Shown here: piece after piece, positions 9,214 to 17,974 of the stretch
How the letters are laid out: each line of letters starts with the position of its first letter
Position numbering within the stretch: the stretch's first letter is position 1
Assembly (NCBI GenBank): GCA_022450155.1
Contig: JAKUQR010000021.1
Coordinates: forward strand, 1-49,000
From: Gammaproteobacteria bacterium
GTDB lineage: Bacteria; Pseudomonadota; Gammaproteobacteria; Arenicellales; UBA868
Reading direction: 5' to 3'
DNA length: 49,000 bases
Program-made: the position numbers and the translations under genes
The notes under the pieces: model-generated
What the model saw: the letters and a program-made list of their open reading frames with translations, nothing else
The model's database searches: none
Told to the model about the DNA's origin: nothing

Positions 9214-9987
9214 TCAGATGAGCATCTCCGGCAGCGGCACCACGGCGATGCCCGCTGCCTCGAGCCCTTTCCGTACTTCGCGCGCGACGGCCACACCGGT
9301 CAACTCGTCACCGTGGACACACAACGTTTCCACCTGGACCGGAATCACCTTGCCATGGCGGGATACGACCTCGCCATCCCGAACCATGCGAACCGCCTGT
9401 TCGCACGCCACTACAGGATCCTTGATCACAGTGCCGGAAATCGATCGTGACGCAAGATTGCCATCGTCCTCGTACTGGCGGTCGGCGAATCCCTCGCGCG
9501 CCAGGCGCAGGCCGAGCTTTTCCGCTGCGGTGTGCATAGAGGAACCGGCCAGCGCGACGTAGATGATGCCGGGATCAGTGATCTGGATGGCACGGCCAAT
9601 CGCCATTGCCAGTGTCTCGTCCTCAGCTGCCATGTTATTTAACGCGCCGTGGGGCTTAAGGTGGGTAACCGACAAGCCCTCGTAACGCACCATCGCCTGG
9701 AGGGCACCGATCTGATAGGCGATGAGGTATTCGAGGTCCTCGGCAGGCATCGTGATCCGCCGGCGGCCAAATCCCCAAAGATCATTGAACCCCGGGTGAA
9801 CGCCAACGCTGGCACCAACCCGGGCAGCGTGGGCGACTAACCGGCGCATGGTCAAGGGGTCGCCGGCGTGAAACCCGCAGGCGATGCTGGCAGATTTGAT
9901 AATCTCCATTAACTCGGCGTCATTGCCGATGTCGTATGCACCGAACCCTTCACCGATGTCGGCATTGAGATTGATCTTGTCAGCCAT
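9214..9987 (-). CDS. pxpA: 5-oxoprolinase subunit A (LamB/YcsF family)
   Basis: A 257-residue PxpA protein. With PxpB and PxpC it hydrolyses 5-oxo-L-proline (pyroglutamate) to glutamate with ATP. The family opening INLNADIGEGFGAYDIGND is at residues 4-22 and a CGFHAGDP motif follows. The ATG at 9987 was chosen because GGGAG stands 7 bases upstream; an in-frame TTG 6 bp further out is less likely. Unusually, pxpA is on the opposite strand to pxpBC and diverges from them across about 120 bp, whereas they are commonly one operon. Confidence 0.94.
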   Translation of the reverse strand: MADKINLNADIGEGFGAYDIGNDAELMEIIKSASIACGFHAGDPLTMRRLVAHAARVGASVGVHPGFNDLWGFGRRRITMPAEDLEYLIAYQIGALQAMVRYEGLSVTHLKPHGALNNMAAEDETLAMAIGRAIQITDPGIIYVALAGSSMHTAAEKLGLRLAREGFADRQYEDDGNLASRSISGTVIKDPVVACEQAVRMVRDGEVVSRHGKVIPVQVETLCVHGDELTGVAVAREVRKGLEAAGIAVVPLPEMLI

Positions 9988-10109
9988 GCACAAACTCCCG
10001 GGTCAAGAAACTAGAATCACCAGAATGAAGGTCCCGCATACCCACCGGGCGACGCCATCCAGTTTACTATAGTACCTAACTGTCCCAGCCTAAGCCAACG
10101 ACCAGATCG

Positions 10110-10838
10110 ATGAATCCGCCGGCCAAATTTCTCCCTAACGGCGACACCGTCATGGTTGTTGAATTTGGCGAAGAAATTGATCTGGACATAAGCCGGAGGG
10201 TGACTGCGCTCTATGCTGGTGTGAACGCGCTCGAACTCGCTGGCATCACTGATTTGGTGCCGACCTTCCGTTCCCTCGCGATCCACTACGACCCCGAAAT
10301 CGTCTCTTTCGCCGGACTCGAAAATACACTTGCCAAAATCCTGCCCGACCTTCCCATTGATGACTTCACCGGGCGTGACTGGTCAATACCGGCCTGCTAT
10401 GACCTGGATCTGTCACCGGACCTTGAAGCGGTCGCTGAGGCATGTTCCTTGTCGATCGAGGAGGTCATCCAGCGCCACAGCAGTGACACCTACCATGTTT
10501 ACATGGTCGGGTTCCTGCCGGGTTATCCCTACCTGGGGGATCTCACCGCGGAAATCGCTTTGCCCCGCAAGGCCACACCCAACCTGCGCATCCCTGCCCG
10601 TTCAATCGCTATTGCCGAGCGGATGACTGCGGTCTACCCGATCGAGTGCCCCGGCGGGTGGCACGTGATTGGCCGAACGCCGGTGAGGTTGTTCGACCAA
10701 ACCGCTTCGCCCCCGGCCCTTCTGGCACAAGGCGACCGGGTTCGCTTTACACCGATCAGCCGTCGCGAGTACGACTGTCTTGCTGAAAAGGACGCCGGGG
10801 CTAACCACGTCCTGCCACACGGGAAATCGGCAACGTGA
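10110..10838 (+). CDS. pxpB: 5-oxoprolinase subunit B (KipI-like, allophanate hydrolase subunit 1)
   Basis: A 242-residue PxpB protein. The family signature GFLPGYPYLGDL is at about residues 134-145 and the IECPGGWHVIGRTP motif follows near 180. Its last codon overlaps the GTG start of pxpC (GTGA at 10835-10838), a sign of translational coupling. Length is normal. It forms the 5-oxoprolinase complex with PxpA and PxpC. An alternative reading as allophanate hydrolase subunit 1 is less likely because pxpA is adjacent. Confidence 0.95.
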   Translation: MNPPAKFLPNGDTVMVVEFGEEIDLDISRRVTALYAGVNALELAGITDLVPTFRSLAIHYDPEIVSFAGLENTLAKILPDLPIDDFTGRDWSIPACYDLDLSPDLEAVAEACSLSIEEVIQRHSSDTYHVYMVGFLPGYPYLGDLTAEIALPRKATPNLRIPARSIAIAERMTAVYPIECPGGWHVIGRTPVRLFDQTASPPALLAQGDRVRFTPISRREYDCLAEKDAGANHVLPHGKSAT

Positions 10839-11884
10839 TTCCCATCCTCCGCGTGCACAAGCCCGGCCTGCACACCACGGTCCAGGATCTGGGCCGCTAC
10901 GGCCTGCAGTCTATGGGAGTGCCGGTCTCCGGTGCGCTTGACACGACCGCGCTTCGTATTGCAAACCACCTCGTTGGCAATGAACCGACGATTGCGGCCC
11001 TCGAAGTGCTTGGCGCGGGGCCCGTGCTGGAAGTCACCACAGAATCAGTGCGCATCGCCGTTGCGGGTGGCAAAGCGTTGATTGAACTTCTCTCGCCGTA
11101 TCGCCGTCAGCTGCCCACGTTTGAGAGTTTCTGCCTGCACCGTGGTGATGTCTTTTGCATTGGGCCGGTCACCGACATGGCAATGACATACCTCTCGGTC
11201 GAGGGCGGCTTCGACCTGCCACCCGCTATGGGCAGTCTCTCGACCTACACCCGTGGGGGCTTCGGCGGCTTCAACGGTCGGCAGCTAGAAAGTGACGATG
11301 AACTTTCTCTGGTCCTGTCAGCAGCACCGGTTCGGGATGAATTACGCTTCGTCGAGCGTAGGCTGCCAGGCGACCTCCCCATCCGCATCATCCCGGGACC
11401 GCAGGATGACTTTTTCACTCCCGAGTCTTTGCACACTCTGGTCAGCTGTGACTACACGGTCTCATCCGCCGTTGATCGCATGGGCATGCGCCTGAAGGGT
11501 CCGCAGCTTGAGCATGCACGCGGCTTCAACATTACTTCTGACGGTACGGCACCCGGTTCGATCCAGGTGCCAGGTGACGGCCTGCCGATCGTGCTCCTGG
11601 CTGATAGACAGACCACCGGTGGTTACCCGAAGATAGGCTGTGTGATCTCAGCCGATCTGCCAACGGTAGCGCGCCTGCGTCCGGGGAACACAATCCGGTT
11701 TGCCCTAGCCACACTCGAACAGGCGGCCGAGGCGCGGCGCGAACGGGAAAGCTGGTTTGCCAGGTTCCGCTCACACATCAAGCGGTCGACCTTATCTGGT
11801 ATCATCGATCCCATTACCCTTCACACGCAAAACCTGGTCAGCGGGGTAGTTGGGCCCGATGATGCTACCGAGCTTGGTAAATAG
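10835..11884 (+). CDS. pxpC: 5-oxoprolinase subunit C (biotin-dependent carboxyltransferase family)
   Basis: A 349-residue PxpC/KipA protein. It starts with GTG at 10835, overlapping the pxpB stop by 4 bp. Visible signatures are PGLHTTVQDLGRYGLQSMGV near the N-terminus, then YLSVEGGFDLPPAMGS and LADRQTTGGYPKIGCV. The C-terminal extension after about residue 300 is slightly longer than in many homologues. Function: with PxpA and PxpB, ATP-driven opening of the pyroglutamate lactam, here perhaps of an analogous lactam in a larger pathway. Confidence 0.95.
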   Translation: MIPILRVHKPGLHTTVQDLGRYGLQSMGVPVSGALDTTALRIANHLVGNEPTIAALEVLGAGPVLEVTTESVRIAVAGGKALIELLSPYRRQLPTFESFCLHRGDVFCIGPVTDMAMTYLSVEGGFDLPPAMGSLSTYTRGGFGGFNGRQLESDDELSLVLSAAPVRDELRFVERRLPGDLPIRIIPGPQDDFFTPESLHTLVSCDYTVSSAVDRMGMRLKGPQLEHARGFNITSDGTAPGSIQVPGDGLPIVLLADRQTTGGYPKIGCVISADLPTVARLRPGNTIRFALATLEQAAEARRERESWFARFRSHIKRSTLSGIIDPITLHTQNLVSGVVGPDDATELGK

Positions 11885-11956
11885 GAAACATCCTGTTCGA
11901 CCCCGGGCACACGACAAACCTGCTTGTTTGGAATTATCTGACTGACGGGGCATCCG

Positions 11957-14311
11957 ATGAGCACACACGGTGTCGGCGCTTCAGTGCTGCGCAAGGAAGA
12001 CGATCGCTACCTGCGTGGGCGGGGAGAATTTGTCGGCGACATTCAGCTGGCAGGTACCCGCCATGTCGCCTTCCTCCGGAGCCCCGTTGCTCACGGCTAC
12101 CTCCGCAATGCCTCGATTCCGAACGAATGCCGTCAGCAGGTGTTTGTCGCTGACGATCTCGCGGCGGTCGCCCCGATCCGGGCGCATTCCACCCTGCCTG
12201 GTTTCAAATCCTCCGATCAACCAGTACTGGCGAGCGGTAAGGTCCGCCATGTCGGCGAACTGATCGCAATGTGTGTGGCTGACACACGGGCTGAGGCCGA
12301 GGACATCGTTGATGCGATCGGCGTCGAGATCGAGGAACTGCCAGTACTTAGCGACATGCTCGCCGCTCGCGAAGCCGGCGCGCCCCTGGTGCACGAGGAG
12401 TGGGGTGACAACGTGTTCCTTACAACAGACTTTGAACAGGACCTCGACCCGATCATTGCTCGAGCTGCTGCTTCGGTCACCCGCACAATTCGTACCGCAC
12501 GCCAGTCGATGAGCCCACTCGAGGGCCGCGGCGTCCTCGCCAGATGGGACAGCCGACTCGAACAACTCGTGGTTTATACCTCGACCCAGCAACCCCATAT
12601 TGTACGTACCGGTCTTTCCGAATGTCTCGGCATTGAACATGCCCGGATCCGGGTGGTGGCACCAGATGTCGGTGGTGGTTTCGGCTACAAGGGCATTCTT
12701 CTACCGGAAGAAATCTGCCTTGCCTGGGCGGCAATAAAGCTGGGGCACCCGCTCAAGTGGCTGGAAGACCGGCGCGAAAACCTCATCGCATCATCCAATT
12801 GTCGCGAGCACCACTACACCATTACCGTTTACGGTGATGCGAACGGCAAACTCCTCGCCATCGATGCCGAGGCAACGGTCGATGCTGGTGCCTACTCTTC
12901 TTATCCTTTCTCCGCCTGCCTAGAAGCAGCCCAGGTCGTCAGCATTCTGCCCGGTGTGTATGACCTGGAGGGGTACCGCTGCCGGACCTATGCCGTCGCC
13001 ACCAACAAGCCCCCCATCCTGCCGTACCGCGGCGTTGCCCGTTGCGGGGTCTGCACTGCACTGGAACTAATGGTCGATGCGCTGGCGCGGGAACTGGCAA
13101 TCGAACCCACCGAAGTGCGTTTCCAGAGTCTTATCGGTCCCGAGCAGATGCCATTCAACAATATCACGAGCAAACATTTTGACAGCGGCGATTACCCGGA
13201 GTCGCTGCGCCAGGTGATCGACACAATTGATCTCGACTCTATCCGAAGCCGCCAGCAACGTGGCGAAGCAGACGGGCGACGGATCGGGATCGGCTTTGCG
13301 ATGTACACAGAACAAGGAGCCCACGGTACCACCGTTTATGCCAACTGGGGGATCCCAATGGTGCCGGGCCACGAACAGTGCACGGCCCGCCTGACCCCGG
13401 ATGGGGGGTTGGAACTGCGCATTGGAGCCCATTCCCACGGACAGGGTTTGGAAACCACCCTGGCTCAGGTCGCGCACGAGGTTCTCGGTATCCCGCTGGA
13501 ACAGACTCGACTGATCCACGGTGACACCGCGATCACGCCTTACTCGACCGGTACCTGGGGCTCACGCTCAATGGTGATGTCTGGCGGAGCAGTTGCCTGC
13601 GCATGCGATGAGTTGGCACGGCGGGTGTTGCGCATTGGCGCCAACTTGCTCCAGTGTCCAGTGGAGGCAGTGCGACTAAAAGACGGCGCTGTCCAAGGCG
13701 CCGCCGGCAGTATCCAACTTGCCGAGATCTCCCGCACCTGGTACCTCAAGCCGCAGGAGCTGGATACCGAGGCAGACCCGGCGGGTCTCGAGGTCACCGC
13801 GGGCTACAAGCCAGAACGGGATTCGGGTACTTTCAGTTACGCCACCCATGCTGCCGTCATAGCTGTTGACCCGCTGACCGGCGAGATTGAATTACTTGAT
13901 TACGTGATTGCCGAGGATGGTGGAGTGCTGGTCAACCCCATGATTGTCGATGGCCAGATCCTTGGCGGGCTGGCCCAGGGTATAGGTACCGCCCTGTTCG
14001 AGGAAATGGTCTACAGCACAGACGGCCAGCCACAGGCATCCACTCTGTCGGAATACCTGTTGCCTGGCCCGACCGAGGTCCCGGACGCGCAAATCATCCA
14101 TCTGGAAACGCCCTCGCCCTATACCCGTTTCGGCGTCAAGGGCATCGGTGAGGGTGGCTGTATCGCACCACCGGCCGCGATCACCAACGCGATTAACGAT
14201 GCGCTTCGAGCTATCGGAGTGGAACTGTCGGTGCTACCAGTCACACCGCGGCGTATCGTGGAGGCTGTTGCCGCGGCAAGCGATTCGTCACTTGGCAAGG
14301 TGACAACATGA
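11957..14311 (+). CDS. Molybdenum hydroxylase large subunit (CoxL / xanthine dehydrogenase family)
   Basis: A 784-residue molybdopterin-cytosine-dinucleotide-binding catalytic subunit. The moco-binding DVGGGFGYKG is near residue 237. The active-site loop near residue 356 reads PYRGVARCGVCT. It therefore lacks the cysteine of the AYRCSFR motif of true CO dehydrogenase (form I) and follows the form II pattern, usually AYRGAGR; that argues for hydroxylation of an organic, often N-heterocyclic or aldehyde, substrate. The catalytic glutamate is expected in GEGGCIAP near 731. Its stop overlaps the next ATG (ATGA at 14308-14311). It is the first gene of a three-gene coupled operon in the order L-M-S. 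Confidence 0.92.
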   Translation: MSTHGVGASVLRKEDDRYLRGRGEFVGDIQLAGTRHVAFLRSPVAHGYLRNASIPNECRQQVFVADDLAAVAPIRAHSTLPGFKSSDQPVLASGKVRHVGELIAMCVADTRAEAEDIVDAIGVEIEELPVLSDMLAAREAGAPLVHEEWGDNVFLTTDFEQDLDPIIARAAASVTRTIRTARQSMSPLEGRGVLARWDSRLEQLVVYTSTQQPHIVRTGLSECLGIEHARIRVVAPDVGGGFGYKGILLPEEICLAWAAIKLGHPLKWLEDRRENLIASSNCREHHYTITVYGDANGKLLAIDAEATVDAGAYSSYPFSACLEAAQVVSILPGVYDLEGYRCRTYAVATNKPPILPYRGVARCGVCTALELMVDALARELAIEPTEVRFQSLIGPEQMPFNNITSKHFDSGDYPESLRQVIDTIDLDSIRSRQQRGEADGRRIGIGFAMYTEQGAHGTTVYANWGIPMVPGHEQCTARLTPDGGLELRIGAHSHGQGLETTLAQVAHEVLGIPLEQTRLIHGDTAITPYSTGTWGSRSMVMSGGAVACACDELARRVLRIGANLLQCPVEAVRLKDGAVQGAAGSIQLAEISRTWYLKPQELDTEADPAGLEVTAGYKPERDSGTFSYATHAAVIAVDPLTGEIELLDYVIAEDGGVLVNPMIVDGQILGGLAQGIGTALFEEMVYSTDGQPQASTLSEYLLPGPTEVPDAQIIHLETPSPYTRFGVKGIGEGGCIAPPAAITNAINDALRAIGVELSVLPVTPRRIVEAVAAASDSSLGKVTT

Positions 14312-15147
14312 AGCCAGTCGACTTCGATTACGAACAGGCGAAAAGCGTCGACGAGGCAATTACGCTCCTGACTCAGTCGGCGGACGCCCTGATTCTCGCC
14401 GGCGGCCAGACGCTCGGTCCGATGCTCAACCTGCGACTGGTTCAACCTGAACTGCTGGTAGACATTACTCGCATCGATGAACTCGTCCGCGTTGAGGCGT
14501 CGACAACCCACGTCACCATCGGTGCCTGCGTATCCCATGCCGCGGTCGAAGACCGGCGAATTGCCGATCTGGGTCATGATTTTCTTGCCCGGGTCGCTGG
14601 CGGCATCGGTTACCGCGCGGTCCGGAATCGTGGCACCCTCGGCGGCAGTGTCGCCAATGCGGATCCAGCGGCTGACTGGGTGTCGTGTTTTGCCGCGCTC
14701 GACGCCGAGATCCTGGTCTCCGGCCAAAGTGGGCAGCGGATTGTCAAGATCGATGACTTCCTGGTTGGAGCAATGGAAACAACCATCGGCACAGGAGAAC
14801 TGATAAACGGGATCCGCATGCCCCGACTCGGCGCCTCCGTGCGTTGCGGATATGCCAAGATTTCACGCAAACCCGGTGAATTTGCCGACGCGATCGCAGC
14901 GATTGTGCATGACCCCGACCGTGGTTGTTGTCGTGTGGTTGTCGGCGCCACCGACGGCTTGCCTCTCTTGCTCGACAATGATGCACTTGGCCTCGGCCCC
15001 GCTGTGGCACTCCCCGCTGTACTGGACCCAGGACCGGTTCGCGATCATCTTGCGTGGCACATGCCGGTGCCCGATCTCTATCGCCTCAATGTCCAGTGCG
15101 CTGTACTCCAGCGCGCGCTGGCCGATGCCCACGCATTCCCGTCATGA
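14308..15147 (+). CDS. Molybdenum hydroxylase FAD-binding subunit (CoxM-like)
   Basis: A 279-residue medium subunit that carries electrons from the iron-sulfur subunit through FAD. The two FAD-binding signatures are present: AGGQTLGPMLNLRL at about residues 31-44 and GTLGGSVANADPAADW near 109-124. It begins within the stop of the large subunit and ends within the start of the next gene, both by ATGA overlaps. Length is normal for the family. Confidence 0.92.
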   Translation: MKPVDFDYEQAKSVDEAITLLTQSADALILAGGQTLGPMLNLRLVQPELLVDITRIDELVRVEASTTHVTIGACVSHAAVEDRRIADLGHDFLARVAGGIGYRAVRNRGTLGGSVANADPAADWVSCFAALDAEILVSGQSGQRIVKIDDFLVGAMETTIGTGELINGIRMPRLGASVRCGYAKISRKPGEFADAIAAIVHDPDRGCCRVVVGATDGLPLLLDNDALGLGPAVALPAVLDPGPVRDHLAWHMPVPDLYRLNVQCAVLQRALADAHAFPS

Positions 15148-16364
15148 GACCGTTTGAGGTGACGGTCAATGGGCGTCTTCATCGTGCTGCGGTGTCGCCA
15201 CGCACTTCCCTGGCCGATTTCCTGCGCGATGATATCGGCCTTACCGGTACCCATCTTGGCTGCGAGCATGGGATTTGTGGTGCCTGCACCGTACTCATCA
15301 ATGGTCAGATATCCCGCTCCTGTATCACGTACGCCGTTACCTGCGCTGGTGCGACAGTAGAAACCATCGAGGGTCTGGACGACGACCCGCTGATGGGGGA
15401 GCTGCGCCGGACATTTTCAGAGGAGCACGCCCTGCAGTGTGGCTACTGTACCCCAGGTATGCTGATCACCGCTCGCGATGTGCTCTCGCGGCACACAGAT
15501 CTCACGCAGGCGCAGATACGGCGCGAGATGAGCGGCAACCTGTGCCGCTGTACCGGTTATCGCGGTATCGTCCGAGCCATTGCGCGGGTCGCCGCTCAGC
15601 CTTTGGTCAGTGGCCCGCAGCAGAACACAGTTGGGCTCGGTCCTGCACCGGGGCCCGGTGCGTGCGAGACAAGATCAACGCCGGAGGCGATAGGCACTCC
15701 TCAAGGCTTGGCAACGCCGTCGCCGACAACGCCAGTCCCGGGTGGTTTGCCGTCGGGGATTACCGTCAGTGTCCGTGACGTAAGAGAGTCCGATGGCTGG
15801 GTTACTATCGAGCAGGTGTTCACGTTACCCCACCCCCGCACCACGGTGTGGCCGTTGCTTTCAGACCTCGAAAAAACCTGTGCAGCACTGCCTGGGATCG
15901 AACTCGATGGTCCACCGGTCGACGGTGCGGTCAGTGGCAAAGCCTCGATCAAACTGGGTCCGATTAGACCGGTTTTCGCCTTTTCCGGGACATACGCTGT
16001 GGATGATCGAAGTTACTCGTCAACAATCGAGGGCGTGGGAACGGATCGCCGGAGCCACTCGCGGGCCAAGGCGCGCATCCAGAACCGTTTGTTCGACCTC
16101 GACGAGGAGAACACGCGGGTGGAAGTTGAGATCGCTTATACCATCGCCGGTCCACTGGCCCAGTTCGGTCGCTCGGGCTTTGTCCGCAATCTTGTTGGCC
16201 GACTGGCGACCACCTTTGCCCACAACGTGAACGCCGCCTTGTCTGGTGAGTCCGGGTCCGCCGCTGCACTGGCACAATCCCAGGGCTGGTGGAAAAAGTG
16301 GCTGGCACCCCTCTGTCGCCTTATCGCCGCCTTCAACCGACGACGCCCACGACAAGGGGATTAG
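15144..16364 (+). CDS. Fusion of [2Fe-2S] small subunit (CoxS-like) and CoxG-like SRPBCC domain
   Basis: A 406-residue protein if started at the ATG 15144, which overlaps the previous stop (ATGA); an upstream in-frame ATG at 15054 would add 30 residues inside coxM and is unlikely. Residues 1-150 are a complete small subunit with ligands C40, C45, C48, C60 (plant-type ferredoxin cluster) and C99, C102, C134, C136 (second cluster, CRCTGY). Residues 150-220 form a Pro/Gly/Thr-rich linker. Residues 220-375 match the CoxG/SRPBCC fold (FTLPHPRTTVWPLLSDLEKT, AGPLAQFGRSGFVRN). CoxG is normally a separate protein tied to CO dehydrogenase maturation or membrane attachment, so the fusion may tether the enzyme or shuttle substrate. 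Confidence 0.92.
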   Translation: MRPFEVTVNGRLHRAAVSPRTSLADFLRDDIGLTGTHLGCEHGICGACTVLINGQISRSCITYAVTCAGATVETIEGLDDDPLMGELRRTFSEEHALQCGYCTPGMLITARDVLSRHTDLTQAQIRREMSGNLCRCTGYRGIVRAIARVAAQPLVSGPQQNTVGLGPAPGPGACETRSTPEAIGTPQGLATPSPTTPVPGGLPSGITVSVRDVRESDGWVTIEQVFTLPHPRTTVWPLLSDLEKTCAALPGIELDGPPVDGAVSGKASIKLGPIRPVFAFSGTYAVDDRSYSSTIEGVGTDRRSHSRAKARIQNRLFDLDEENTRVEVEIAYTIAGPLAQFGRSGFVRNLVGRLATTFAHNVNAALSGESGSAAALAQSQGWWKKWLAPLCRLIAAFNRRRPRQGD

Positions 16365-16369
16365 TCGAT

Positions 16370-16450
16370 CCATCCAACCCACCCCAATCAATCAGCCATC
16401 ATGCAGTAGACTCAAACACTCTCACATCAACTGGACTAGATTATCGGGCA
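16370..16450 (+). repeat. Left copy of an ~83-bp inverted repeat
   Basis: This stretch recurs in opposite orientation at 26987-27072 with about 85% identity by hand alignment. The best-kept part is AACTGGACTAGATTATCGGG (ends 16448), identical in both copies. Another conserved part is CATCATGCAGTA. The copy lies just downstream of the hydroxylase operon and just before the tRNA remnant. Confidence 0.7.
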
Positions 16451-16494
16451 CGTCAGGTCCATTTGCGTGGAGTCGGAGTCTGTTATTTGAGGGG

Positions 16495-16570
16495 TTTTTG
16501 GACTGTTAGTTGGTAGGACTCTGCCTTCACACGGAAGCGGTCGCTGGTTCAAATCCAGCCGCGCCCACCA
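16495..16570 (+). pseudogene. Degenerate tRNA-Val(CAC)
   Basis: The 3' half is tRNA-like: anticodon stem-loop CTGCC-TTCACAC-GGAAG (anticodon CAC at 16528-16530, one stem mismatch), a perfect T arm GCTGG-TTCAAAT-CCAGC, acceptor 3' strand CGCGCCC, discriminator A and encoded CCA at 16568-16570. The 5' half does not supply GGGCGCG for the acceptor and the D stem does not pair, although TTAGTTGGTAGG resembles a D loop. It is best read as a tRNA whose 5' part has decayed, or as the 3' fragment left by an integrase using the tRNA as a site. Confidence 0.6.
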
Positions 16571-16583
16571 TTTTCTACTGCTT

Positions 16584-16859
16584 CTAGGCTATTCTGGTAG
16601 AGCACTGTCTTTTTAGTTTTTCGGTGTGCTGAAAACGTACTGAAAATTCGAGATTAGCCACTCCATCATGCAGATAATCCGAGGCCAGATGGGCATACCG
16701 CTCTGTCATCTAGATATTGGCATGGCGAAGCAGTTTGTTCACTTCAAAGAGCGGCACAACTTTCATCTCGAACCAACCGGCAAAGGTGTGGCGCAGGTCA
16801 TGGATTCTATAATTACGCCTGAGAACCCAATGTTCATATATTTCAATTCGTCGTGCCAT
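16584..16859 (-). pseudogene. Tyrosine recombinase C-terminal catalytic domain, broken
   Basis: On the minus strand one frame of 92 codons from 16859 reads through the catalytic half of a phage-type integrase: RIHDLRHTFAGWF (the H-x-x-R box), LRHANI (the third-box histidine) and MTERYAHLASDYL with the nucleophile tyrosine. An internal TAG falls between LRHANI and MTERY, and the N-terminal two-thirds of the gene is missing, so it is dead. The tail ends at a TAG 13 bp from the tRNA-Val remnant. It explains the flanking tRNA damage as an old integration site. Confidence 0.75.
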
Positions 16860-16872
16860 TTCTAGTGAAGAG

Positions 16873-17802
16873 ATGCCACTGAAAAAGACTAAAGTCGGCG
16901 TACTTTATCATCGCTATCTGCCAGGCTATAGCGCAGAACGGTTTGCTATCGATGCTGAAGAGTTAGGCTTCGATTCGTTGTGGGTAAGCGAAAACACATT
17001 TTCCCGTGCACCCAAAGCGGATCCATTCGTCGTACTTGGAATTTTTGCTGCAGTCACAAATCGTCCGCTAATTGGAACAGCAGTCGTGCGACTGCCGCTG
17101 AGAAGTCCAGCTGCAATGGCAAAGGCTTGCGCCTACGTCGACCAACTGTCGAACGGACGATTAATCTTCGGAATCGGCGTCGGCGGCGACTTCCCAGAGG
17201 AGTTCACTGCAGCCGGAATACCGTTTGTCGAGCGCGGTGCGAGAACGGATGAGTGTATGGATATACTAAAGGCATTGTGGAAAAACGCAGAAACGACATT
17301 TCACGGCCGGTTCTACCAGTTTGACAAAGCAATTCAGTATCCAAAACCAATTCAGGCAGGTGGACCACCACTATGGGTGGGTGGGCGTGGAGATCCGGCG
17401 TTGCGACGGGCGATCCGTTATGGCCATGGTATTTTCCCCCTCTTTTTTACGCCCCAGCACTATCGGGAGGCCTGCTCCCGTCTGGAAGAACTGGCCACGG
17501 AAACGAAGCGGGATCCAACTGAGATTACGCGAGCACTGACTGTGTTCCTGTCGATAGGTAAGACACGACAAGCCGCGTTACGCATGATGGGTGAAAGCAT
17601 CGGTGTGGATTACAACCTGCGTGAGGATCAGGTCGAACGCCTCAACGTAACCGGCACGCCAAGTGAAGTTACTGAGCAACTCGAAGCTTATATTGAAGCC
17701 GGTGTCGAACATTTTGCCATAGCATTTGGATGTCCTCACGATGAGGTTGCCACACAACTGGAAACACTGGGGTCAGAAGTGTTACCGCATCTGAGTAGGT
17801 AG
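16873..17802 (+). CDS. LLM class flavin-dependent oxidoreductase
   Basis: A 309-residue luciferase-like protein. The pattern GFDSLWVSENTF, then IGTAVVRLPLRSP, GRLIFGIGVGGDFPEE and WVGGRGDPALRRA is that of the TIM-barrel FMN/F420 group. GAAGAG lies 3 bases before the ATG, an unusually tight spacing. It is a lone gene bounded on one side by the integrase remnant only 13 bp upstream and on the other by a dead fragment at 17810, so it looks like cargo. Substrate unknown; the alpha/beta hydrolase at 18333 on the same strand is the nearest intact partner. Confidence 0.88.
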   Translation: MPLKKTKVGVLYHRYLPGYSAERFAIDAEELGFDSLWVSENTFSRAPKADPFVVLGIFAAVTNRPLIGTAVVRLPLRSPAAMAKACAYVDQLSNGRLIFGIGVGGDFPEEFTAAGIPFVERGARTDECMDILKALWKNAETTFHGRFYQFDKAIQYPKPIQAGGPPLWVGGRGDPALRRAIRYGHGIFPLFFTPQHYREACSRLEELATETKRDPTEITRALTVFLSIGKTRQAALRMMGESIGVDYNLREDQVERLNVTGTPSEVTEQLEAYIEAGVEHFAIAFGCPHDEVATQLETLGSEVLPHLSR

Positions 17803-17809
17803 AGGGTCG

Positions 17810-17974
17810 CTATGGTGCCTGCTCAATGTGTAAGCGGTAGGTCGTGCAAATGACCGAGAGGTTACGTATTCTTTTGACCGCATTTTCGTTTGCTACGTCA
17901 GACAATTCTGAAAGTCTTTCGTCAATCAAGCTTACCGCTTCGTCGAACCGCGACAACTCTCGCCTGATCTCGGC
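17810..17974 (-). pseudogene. C-terminal fragment of a helical (TPR-like) protein
   Basis: A 54-residue stretch closed by a TGA immediately upstream reads EIRRELSRFDEAVSLIDERL followed by another amphipathic helix and ends IEQAP. The spacing recalls the last TPR-type repeat of a longer protein. No start codon is available, so it is a remnant. It converges on the LLM gene, whose stop is 7 bp away. Family assignment is tentative. Confidence 0.35.

Noticed and set aside
11981-12640. 219-codon minus-strand frame inside the molybdenum hydroxylase large subunit
   Set aside because: Shadow of a gene with clear family motifs; no start signal or recognisable domain.
16584-16640. tRNA-Lys-like string TGGTAGAGCACTGTCTTTTT after the tRNA-Val remnant
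   Set aside because: It is the complement of the integrase tail frame and has no T arm or acceptor stem.
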